Source: a bacterium
Lineage (GTDB): Bacteria; Sumerlaeota; Sumerlaeia; MVZB01
Assembly: GCA_023480605.1 (NCBI GenBank)
Contig: JAMCWS010000240.1
Coordinates: 1-12,508 of the forward strand
DNA: 12,508 nucleotides
Reading direction: 5' to 3'
Shown: one piece after another, positions 7,126 to 12,508 of the stretch
Layout: each line of letters starts with the position of its first letter
How positions within the stretch are numbered: the stretch's first letter is position 1
Translations under genes and position numbers: made by a program
Notes under the pieces: model-generated
Databases searched by the model: none
The model's input: only the letters and a program-made list of their open reading frames with translations
What the model was told of the DNA's origin: nothing

Positions 7126-7298
7126 CGCAACGATTTCGTGCGGAAGTCAAGTGAACTCAATATTGCCCGTAATCTTCTGCGTGGTCGTTCGGGCCTTCTT
7201 CGCCGTTCTTTGCATAACGCCGTTTTTACCGGATAACAAGCTGAAGCTTGAACTCCAAACTGAGTATACGGCAATTTGTTTGAGGCCTTGCCGCACTG
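7126..7298 (+). repeat. Dispersed intergenic repeat, copy 1 (family 1)
   Basis: It aligns along its length with 9240-9410, with about two bases of length difference. The best blocks are 7131-7165 (starting CGATTTCGTGCGGAAGTC, two mismatches) and an exact 24-base block at 7237-7260. The exact block includes the palindrome CAAGCTGAAGCTTG (7237-7250), a 6-base-pair hairpin with a GA loop. Both copies lie in spacers in the same orientation. No coding function was seen. Confidence 0.85.
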
Positions 7299-7389
7299 GG
7301 GATTTGATGCTTACCTTCATTACCTGCCTGCGCCGCTCGGGACGCCGAATTCGCGGGGGGGCGCGGGGCGCATTAAAACGAGGCGCAAG

Positions 7390-9120
7390 ATGAATCTTTG
7401 CCGCACCATGGATTTCGCCGCGTCCGGTCCGCCCGGCGCCGGACAGGCCCCGCCGCCTTGGGGCGCCCTGCGCGTCATCCCCCTGGGCGGGCTGGGCGAA
7501 TTCGGCAAGAATGCGATGGTGCTCGAATACGCCGGCGACATGATGTTGATCGACTGCGGGCAGAAGTTTCCCGAAGACGAAATGCTCGGTGTCGACATGG
7601 TCATCCCGGATTTTGCCTACATTCTCGACAACATCGAACGCTTCCGAGGACTGGTGCTCACCCACGGCCACGAAGACCACATCGGCGCCGTGCCCTTCCT
7701 GGTGCGCCAGTGCGCCGGCCATCGGTTCCCGATATACGGCTCGCGCCTGACGCTGGCCCTGGTGCGCGAGAAACTGGTCGAAATGGATCTGGAAGACACC
7801 GCCGACCTGATCCAACTCGATGGCGGCGCCTCCGTCAGCCTGGGCGGATTCGAGGTGCAGGGTCTGCCGGTGGCGCACTCGTTTCCCCAATCCATGGCGC
7901 TGGCCATCCACACTCCCATCGGCATCGTCGTGCACACGGGTGACTGGCGCCTGGAACGGAATGACCCGGCCGGCGCCGCCAGCCTGGAGATCCTGCGCGC
8001 CTGGGGCAAGGCCGGCCGCGTCGTGTTGCTGATGGCGGACAGCACCAACGTCGACCGGGAGGGGATGTCGCGCTCGGAAGAAGAAGTGAAGGCAGGATTG
8101 GAACCGGTGCTCGCCGGGGCCGCGCGCACGGTCATCCTGGCCACTTTTTCATCCAGCCTCCACCGGGTGCAGTCGGTGCTCGACCTGGCGGGCGCGCTGG
8201 GGCGGCGGGTGGCCGTTTGCGGCTTCAGCCTGGAGCGCAACTTCGCCATCGCGACCGAATTGGGACTGTTGCGCTACGCCGACGATCAAATCCTCACTCT
8301 CCAGGAACTGGCGCATCTGCCCGCGCGCCAGCGCCTGATCTTGACGACCGGCACCCAGGGCGAACCGCTTTCGGCCCTTTCGCGCCTGGCGCTGGGCAGT
8401 TTCAAAGGCTACACGATCCAACCCGACGACCTGGTGGTGATGTCATCGCGCATCATCCCGGGCAACGAGAAGGCCATCTACCGGATGATCAACCATTTTT
8501 ACCGCCATCGGGCGCGGGTCGTCACGGAACGCGACGCGCCCGTTCATGGCTCGGGCCACGCCTGCCGGGCCGAAATGGCGGAGTTGCTCGATGCCGCGCG
8601 GCCCCGTTACTTCCTGCCGATTCACGGCGAATTGCGCCACCTCATCCACCACCGCGACCTGGCCGTGGAGCGCGGCCTGGCCGAAAGCGGCGTCTTCGTG
8701 CTGGAGAACGGAATGCAGCTCGAGGTGGGCGAACAGGCCGCCGGCGCCGAAACGGCCTGGGCCGGGCAAATGCTCGTTGACGGGCGGGTGTTGGAGGAAC
8801 TCGAGGAAGTCGTTCTTCGCGACCGCAAACACCTGGCTGAGGACGGGATGATTACGATCGTCCTCGTCATCGACCGCGCCTCGCACCAAATCATCGCCGG
8901 ACCCGATATCGTGTCGCGCGGTTTCGTGATGATGGACGGCAATGAGGCGCTGATCCAGGATTGCAAGGCCCTGGTGGTCGAGACTTTTACCAGTTGCGGC
9001 GCGGAAAGCCAGGAGGAATGGGAAGTGGTCAAGGCCGCCGTCCGCAAGGCATTGCGCCGCTTCCTGCGCGAAGCGACCGATCGTTATCCCGTCATCCTGC
9101 CCGTTGTGGTCGAGATCTGA
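7390..9120 (+). CDS. rnj: Ribonuclease J (metallo-beta-lactamase/beta-CASP RNase)
   Basis: RNase J is a two-metal 5'-to-3' exonuclease and endonuclease for mRNA turnover and rRNA processing in bacteria that often lack RNase E. The 576-residue product matches the usual length. Visible motifs from the ATG at 7390 are RVIPLGGLGEFGKN (28-41), THGHEDHIGA (91-100) with metal ligands H92, H94, D96 and H97, H163, HTGD with D185, and ADSTNV (216-221). The beta-CASP part has ATFSSSLHRVQ (251-261), TTGTQGEP (319-326) and HGSGH (386-390), followed by FLPIHGE with H412. The C-terminal domain ends near YPVILPVVVEI. The start is set by GAGG (7380-7383) 6 bases before the ATG. An open frame from 7276 would add 38 residues derived mainly from repeat and spacer DNA and is rejected. 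The gene is single, flanked by repeat-bearing spacers. Confidence 0.96.
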   Translation: MNLCRTMDFAASGPPGAGQAPPPWGALRVIPLGGLGEFGKNAMVLEYAGDMMLIDCGQKFPEDEMLGVDMVIPDFAYILDNIERFRGLVLTHGHEDHIGAVPFLVRQCAGHRFPIYGSRLTLALVREKLVEMDLEDTADLIQLDGGASVSLGGFEVQGLPVAHSFPQSMALAIHTPIGIVVHTGDWRLERNDPAGAASLEILRAWGKAGRVVLLMADSTNVDREGMSRSEEEVKAGLEPVLAGAARTVILATFSSSLHRVQSVLDLAGALGRRVAVCGFSLERNFAIATELGLLRYADDQILTLQELAHLPARQRLILTTGTQGEPLSALSRLALGSFKGYTIQPDDLVVMSSRIIPGNEKAIYRMINHFYRHRARVVTERDAPVHGSGHACRAEMAELLDAARPRYFLPIHGELRHLIHHRDLAVERGLAESGVFVLENGMQLEVGEQAAGAETAWAGQMLVDGRVLEELEEVVLRDRKHLAEDGMITIVLVIDRASHQIIAGPDIVSRGFVMMDGNEALIQDCKALVVETFTSCGAESQEEWEVVKAAVRKALRRFLREATDRYPVILPVVVEI

Positions 9121-9239
9121 CGGCCGGCTCCGCCGTGGTGGGGTGGCGGCGCGGCACGGCGGCGAATGGTTCGGACCCGGTTCGTCGCGCCAATCCCGTA
9201 TTCCCGTCCGTATTACTATTGGTCAATTTCATGTTTGGC

Positions 9240-9410
9240 CGCGACGATTTCGTGCGGAAGTCAAATGAACTCAATACTGTACGTTATCCACTTCGTGGCG
9301 CTTCGTGTGTCCTTCGTGGTTCTTTGCGTAACACTGTTTTCCGGGTATCAAGCTGAAGCTTGAACTCCAAACGGGATTTTTGGCATTTTGGTTGCGGCTT
9401 TGCCGCGCTG
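9240..9410 (+). repeat. Dispersed intergenic repeat, copy 2 (family 1)
   Basis: It aligns with 7126-7298. It keeps the CGATTTCGTGCGGAAGTC block (from 9245) and the exact 24-base block (9349-9372) with the CAAGCTGAAGCTTG palindrome, and both end in a TTGCCGC-CTG segment. Its middle has several CTTCGTG-like units (about 9291-9320) that are degraded in the other copy. Confidence 0.85.
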
Positions 9411-9530
9411 TGTTTTTTTCGTGATTGTTTCGAGAACGGCGGTCGAATTCACCGCCGAGTGGCCGAAAATCGTACCAAACACCCGCAAAGTCGGGATGCG
9501 ACTCGGCGCAGCCAGGCGATTCCTTCGGGC

Positions 9531-9560
9531 TTGTTTTCGAAGAGGGGGCTCCGTTATAAT
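9531..9560 (+). promoter_or_regulatory. Possible promoter for yqeK-rsfS, -10 box within a palindrome
   Basis: TTGTTT (9531-9536) and a perfect TATAAT (9555-9560) are separated by 18 bases. The -10 box sits between CTCCG (9549-9553) and its complement CGGAG (9565-9569). Transcription would start about 200 bases before yqeK. The arrangement could let a dimeric regulator cover the -10 box, but this is inference from the sequence only. Confidence 0.33.
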
Positions 9561-9766
9561 TAAGCGGAGTGATCCAAAGGCGAACGGCCGAGGGGCGCCG
9601 CGGCGAAGATGACGCCAACGAACGTCCGAGGGCGGGTTCATGGGAGCTCCGTTAAGCGGGGCGCGGCGTCAAGGCTGAGTCGACCTTATACGACGACGAA
9701 ATATGCGATGCACTCGCGTCCTGCCGCGACCGGCGGGACGGAAAGGACGCCAATATCAACCAAACG

Positions 9767-10423
9767 ATGGGCGGCTCCAGATTAGCGACGTCCCACCCGA
9801 ATCTGATGCATCTTGTTCAGCCGCTGCTCGACCGCCTGCGGCAGGTATTGTCGGAAGCGCGGATGCTGCATGCCCTGGGCGTCACTCATGTCAGTTGCGC
9901 GCTGGCCGCCCTGCATGGGCTCAACGTGGAGCACGCGGCGATCGCCGGCCTGCTGCACGACCAATCCAAGGAACTGGCCCCCGACTTCATCCGCACCGAT
10001 TTACAGCGCCTGAGTATACACATCCCCGACGAGGACCTTGATTTCCCCAGCACCTGGCACGGATTCCATGCGGCCGCCGTCGCGCAGGCCGAGTATGGCA
10101 TCAATGAACCGGATATCCTGCAGGCCGTCATGCTCCACACGACGGGCGATGCCGGCATGGGGCCGCTGGCCCAGGCGTTGTTCATTGCCGATTTCGCCGA
10201 GCCGTGCCGCCGCCGCGGGATGGCGCCCGCCGTTTTGCAGACGGCCCGACGCAGCCTGGAAGAGGGATTCGCGCTGGCCCTCCAGGCCAAGGCGCGCCAC
10301 ATGCTGGGCCGCAAGGGATTTCGCCTCCATCCCAAGGCGCTGCGGGCGTTAAAGACGTATCTGCCGCGCGACCAATGGCAGAGCCTGCTGGCGGGCGATG
10401 GAACCGGGAGCGCGCGTTCGTAA
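9767..10423 (+). CDS. yqeK: HD-domain protein YqeK, probable diadenosine tetraphosphatase
   Basis: YqeK proteins are HD-superfamily hydrolases; characterised members cleave diadenosine tetraphosphate symmetrically to ADP. The 218-residue product shows the family motifs: H35 in ARMLHALGV, the central GLLHDQSKEL (61-70) with H64 and D65, WHGFHAA (98 and 101), AVMLHTTGDAGMGPLAQ (120-136) with H124, and FIADFAEP (139-146) with D142. Metal-binding residues therefore appear intact. A normal next-gene partner, rsfS, follows after about 70 bases, the same order as yqeK-yqeL in Bacillus. No Shine-Dalgarno precedes the ATG at 9767; an in-frame ATG at 9806 would give a more typical N-terminus. The usual upstream partner nadD is not here; the upstream DNA is a repeat-bearing spacer. 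Confidence 0.85.
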   Translation: MGGSRLATSHPNLMHLVQPLLDRLRQVLSEARMLHALGVTHVSCALAALHGLNVEHAAIAGLLHDQSKELAPDFIRTDLQRLSIHIPDEDLDFPSTWHGFHAAAVAQAEYGINEPDILQAVMLHTTGDAGMGPLAQALFIADFAEPCRRRGMAPAVLQTARRSLEEGFALALQAKARHMLGRKGFRLHPKALRALKTYLPRDQWQSLLAGDGTGSARS

Positions 10424-10494
10424 GGAAGGAAACGCCGTTGGAATTGGAACAAGGCGCGGCCGGAGACGCGCCGGCGAGCAAAGGAGATCGAGAC

Positions 10495-10878
10495 TTGCCA
10501 CGGAACAATGATCGGGCCACGGCAACCCTCGAAGAGCGGGCGGCCCATATTGCCGAGCTGATCGACGACCAAAAGGGCGAAAACATCGTGGTGCTGGATT
10601 TGCGCGGCGTTTGCGGATTCGCCGACGCCTTCGTCATCGCCACCGTCCGTTCGAGCACCCACATGCAATCGCTGGTGACGCGACTGGTGAACCAACTGCG
10701 CGAAGAGGGTGTGCGCCCGCTTATGAAGCCCGACCCGGCGGCCCTGCACTGGGCGTTGCTGGACTACGGCGACGTGATTGTGCATCTGTTCGACGGCGAG
10801 GGGCGGGACTATTACGACCTGGAAACGCTCTGGGGCGACGGCGCGCCCATCAACTGGTCGCCGGCAACGCTTGCCTGA
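10495..10878 (+). CDS. rsfS: Ribosomal silencing factor RsfS (TTG start)
   Basis: RsfS binds ribosomal protein uL14 on the large subunit and blocks subunit joining when nutrients are short. The 127-residue product shows the family pattern: NIVVLDLRGVCGFADAFVIA (30-49), a central S-x-x-H segment (STHMQSLVTRLVNQL, 54-68), the ALHWALLDYGDVIVHLF stretch (83-99) and RDYYDLETLWGDG (104-116). No ATG is available at the right place. TTG at 10495 is preceded by AAAGGAG (10480-10486) at 8 bases, an excellent site, and gives the usual family length. Another in-frame TTG at 10438, with GGAAGGA at 10424-10430, would add 19 residues rich in Ala and Glu. The gene is co-directional with yqeK and probably cotranscribed. 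Confidence 0.9.
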   Translation: MPRNNDRATATLEERAAHIAELIDDQKGENIVVLDLRGVCGFADAFVIATVRSSTHMQSLVTRLVNQLREEGVRPLMKPDPAALHWALLDYGDVIVHLFDGEGRDYYDLETLWGDGAPINWSPATLA

Positions 10879-10879
10879 G

Positions 10880-10895
10880 CGCCGCGCCCGCGGCG
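10880..10895 (+). other. GC hairpin just after rsfS
   Basis: CGCCGCG (10880-10886) and CGCGGCG (10889-10895) form a perfect 7-base-pair inverted repeat right after the rsfS stop codon. There is no T-run, so it is at best a weak terminator or an mRNA 3'-end stabiliser before the ABC gene. Confidence 0.3.
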
Positions 10896-10962
10896 GCGTT
10901 CATGGGAATGAAATCGACGGGAAAAGGGGGGCATCAACGACGGCGGTCGACGCGATCCAACA

Positions 10963-11715
10963 ATGATTGTTATTCACAAACTTAAAAAAAGCTATGGCGA
11001 TAAGCAGGTGCTCGACGGGGTCGACCTGGAAGTTGTCGACGGCGAAACCCACGTCGTGCTGGGAAGGTCGGGCGAAGGCAAATCCGTTCTCATCAAGCAC
11101 ATCTGCGGCCTGTTGCTGCCCGACACCGGCTGGGTGTCCATCGACGGGGTGCGGCTCCACACGCGCAACCGGAAGCGGAACCGGCCCATCCTGGCCAAGG
11201 TGCAGATGCTCTTTCAGGGGTCGGCGCTGTTCGACTCGATGACGGTGGCGCAGAACGTGGCCTTTCATGCCATCGAGCACGGCACGGCGACGCTTGCCGA
11301 TGCCGAGCGGGTCGCGGCCGAGTTCCTGGAAATGGTCAACCTGGCCGATGCCGGAGGCCTGAGCCCGGCCGAGATCTCCGGGGGGATGAAGAAACGCGCC
11401 GCCCTGGCCCGCGCGCTGGCCGCGCATCCCAACATCATGCTTTATGATGAGCCGACCACCGGACTGGATCCGATCACCAGCGCCGTCATCGATCAATTAA
11501 TCCGTGAAACTCAGAGGCGAGTTGGGGTAACATCAATCGTTGTCACACATGATTTGCGCTCCGCGAAAGCCGTTGGGGATCGTTTTTCATTCCTTTCGGA
11601 GGGCAAGATTATCGAGACCGGATCCATGGAGCAGTTACTCAATTCGCCCCACGCGGTGATACGCGAATTCATGGCGGACCTGAAGGAAGTCAATCCCGTC
11701 AGCTCACCCCGATGA
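10963..11715 (+). CDS. ABC transporter ATP-binding protein, MlaF-like
   Basis: The 250-residue nucleotide-binding subunit has all catalytic motifs: Walker A GRSGEGKS (34-41), Q-loop Q85 in MLFQGSALFDSMTV (82-95), signature ISGGMKKRAALAR (138-150), Walker B IMLYDEPTTGLDPIT (158-172), and H-loop H196 in VVTHD. The MLFQ-GALFD-MTV block and the SGGMKKRAALARAL signature are characteristic of MlaF/Ttg2A ATPases, which power movement of phospholipids between inner and outer membranes with MlaE permease and MlaD. Neither MlaE nor MlaD is adjacent; upstream is rsfS and downstream an unknown gene. The product would act on the cytoplasmic face of the inner membrane. The start ATG has no clear Shine-Dalgarno. 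Codons at about 11491-11617 are distinctly less GC-rich than the rest of the gene. Confidence 0.88.
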   Translation: MIVIHKLKKSYGDKQVLDGVDLEVVDGETHVVLGRSGEGKSVLIKHICGLLLPDTGWVSIDGVRLHTRNRKRNRPILAKVQMLFQGSALFDSMTVAQNVAFHAIEHGTATLADAERVAAEFLEMVNLADAGGLSPAEISGGMKKRAALARALAAHPNIMLYDEPTTGLDPITSAVIDQLIRETQRRVGVTSIVVTHDLRSAKAVGDRFSFLSEGKIIETGSMEQLLNSPHAVIREFMADLKEVNPVSSPR

Positions 11716-11721
11716 GGATGT

Positions 11722-11738
11722 GCCGGCGGGCAGCCGGC
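11722..11738 (+). other. Short hairpin between the mlaF-like gene and the last gene
   Basis: GCCGGC (11722-11727) and GCCGGC (11733-11738) surround a 5-base loop; a third GCCGGC lies at 11749-11754. There is no T-run, so read-through into the next gene, whose start is about 50 bases after the stop codon, seems likely. Confidence 0.3.
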
Positions 11739-11767
11739 GACCCGGAGGGCCGGCGAGGATGAAGGCC

Positions 11768-12508
11768 ATGGCGTTAAAAAACAAACCTCTTGACAGTGCG
11801 GCCATATTGTTCCGCGAAATCGAAATCGAGGGCCTGCTAATCGGTCCCGCCACGCGGATGCTCATGCTGCAGTCGGATCCCCAGGGGGGAATCTACTACC
11901 AATTTGAAAAACGCAAGGCGCAAATCCTGCACCTGACCGCCGAGCAGGCGATGCTGCGTTTCGCCGTCATCGACCTGGGCGAGGCGGCCCTGCTGCTCGA
12001 TCCCGTCACCAACCGTCTGGTCGCGTTGAGCGCGACGATGGCCAACGGCATGCGCACATTCCTTTTCGGCCGCCAGTGGGGCAAATGGATCGACGAGGAG
12101 ATCCGCGAGCACGATTCGCCCAACCCGGTCGAGGTGATCCAGTCGCTGCGCATCCCCATCGTCATCAGCGAGACGCGGGGAACCTTTTCCGCCGATTTCC
12201 TGATCAACATCTACCACCGGCAAATATACAGCCGCGAAACCGTCACGGCGTTCCGCGAGGGCAACGTCTACCACAGCCTCCGATTGAGCTTCAATTACCC
12301 ATCGGGGCAATTCTTCCGCTCGCGGGTGACGATTTACGATGCCGACACCAATCGCATGCTGAATATTTACGACGTGGACGGATTCCCGCTGGTATGGCCG
12401 GTCACGCCGAATGCTCCGCAACCGGCGCAACCGCCCCCCCCCGGCCAACGGCGGCCGGCCGCGCCCCAGGTACGTTCCGCCGCGGCCGGCGGCGGACGCG
12501 CAACCGGC
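11768..12508 (+). CDS. Unrecognised protein downstream of the mlaF-like gene (partial, runs off the window)
   Basis: The frame is open to the window end, giving at least 247 residues. The ATG at 11768 has GAGGA (11754-11758) 9 bases upstream; another in-frame ATG at 11759 overlaps that site too closely. The product starts MALKNKPLDSAAILFREIEI with no signal peptide or clear membrane helix. Two parts are visible: residues about 10-105 (IEGLLIGPATRMLMLQSD, later LLLDPVTNRLVAL) and about 125-210, strand-rich with many aromatics (LINIYHRQIYSRETVTAF, RVTIYDADTNRMLNIYDVDG). A Pro/Ala/Gln/Arg-rich tail (TPNAPQPAQPPPP onward) begins near 213. Codon use matches the neighbours, supporting a real gene. 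I do not recognise the family. Its closeness to the ABC gene suggests cotranscription but not a function. Confidence 0.7.
   Translation, partial: MALKNKPLDSAAILFREIEIEGLLIGPATRMLMLQSDPQGGIYYQFEKRKAQILHLTAEQAMLRFAVIDLGEAALLLDPVTNRLVALSATMANGMRTFLFGRQWGKWIDEEIREHDSPNPVEVIQSLRIPIVISETRGTFSADFLINIYHRQIYSRETVTAFREGNVYHSLRLSFNYPSGQFFRSRVTIYDADTNRMLNIYDVDGFPLVWPVTPNAPQPAQPPPPGQRRPAAPQVRSAAAGGGRATG

Larger units (their letters stand above)
6833..7389. other. 557-base spacer upstream of rnj, rich in repeats
   Basis: It holds a possible promoter (6883-6911), a copy of repeat family 2 (6997-7060), with CCCTGGCGGG occurring twice (7023-7032 and 7046-7055), and a copy of repeat family 1 (7126-7298). No protein-coding gene is supported. 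A frame open from 7276 into rnj begins inside the repeat. Confidence 0.6.
9121..9766. other. 646-base spacer between rnj and yqeK
   Basis: It contains the second copy of repeat family 1 (9240-9410), a promoter-like element (9531-9560) inside an imperfect palindrome, and a shortened copy of that palindrome at 9646-9660. Short open frames on both strands have no recognisable product. One minus-strand frame reads KNHEGHTKRHE from the tandem CTTCGTG-like bases in the repeat and is not believed to be a gene. Confidence 0.6.

Noticed and set aside
7147..8249. Long minus-strand frames opposite rnj and repeat family 1
   Set aside because: They are complementary to conserved RNase J motifs and have no recognisable product.
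9271..9618. Minus-strand frame reading KNHEGHTKRHE as a small gene
   Set aside because: The peptide comes from tandem CTTCGTG-like bases in repeat family 1. The related frame in the other copy is degraded, and no ribosome site was found.
11837..12448. A 203-residue minus-strand frame at the right end
   Set aside because: It is antisense to the unknown plus-strand gene, which has a ribosome site, neighbour-like codon use and co-direction with the mlaF-like gene.

Overview
This window is a GC-rich stretch of bacterial chromosome, mostly housekeeping genes with short leaders and repeat-bearing spacers. All intact genes read rightward. RNase J, a YqeK-RsfS pair, an MlaF-type ATPase and a GreA-like protein with a long N-terminal extension fit a diderm lineage outside the Proteobacteria. 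Long GreA-like proteins of this kind are known to me from PVC-group and related uncultivated phyla, but I cannot assign a phylum from sequence alone. No rRNA, tRNA, CRISPR array, transposase or phage gene was seen.

Left end (1-1733): positions 1-126 are repeated perfectly in inverted orientation at 1136-1261. One GreA-like gene is folded back on itself. Its N-terminal part is on the minus strand (1733 down to 1136) and its central part on the plus strand (3-1135). Joined through the shared 126 bases they form one continuous frame of about 535 codons that still lacks a C-terminal Gre domain. A contig-end assembly or amplification chimera explains this best. The long open frames crossing position 1136 are half sense, half antisense.

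Middle (2568-6832): a DegT/StrS-family PLP sugar aminotransferase ends at a probable rho-independent terminator. It is followed by ribD (riboflavin deaminase/reductase), a six-helix membrane protein resembling an ABC-2 permease, and a short-form GNAT N-acetylglutamate synthase-like enzyme.

Right (7390-12508): ribonuclease J, then yqeK (HD-domain nucleotide phosphatase) with rsfS (ribosomal silencing factor, apparently TTG start), then an MlaF-like ATPase without its usual permease and substrate-binding partners next to it. The last gene is an unrecognised one that runs off the window end.

The spacers at 1734-2567, 6833-7389 and 9121-9766 carry diverged dispersed non-coding repeats. One family (about 172 bases) is present at 7126-7298 and 9240-9410. 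A second, weaker family is present near 1957-2019 and 6997-7060. I found no convincing new defence or biosynthetic system. The points most worth checking are the fold-back, the repeat families, and the unknown gene beside the mlaF homologue.
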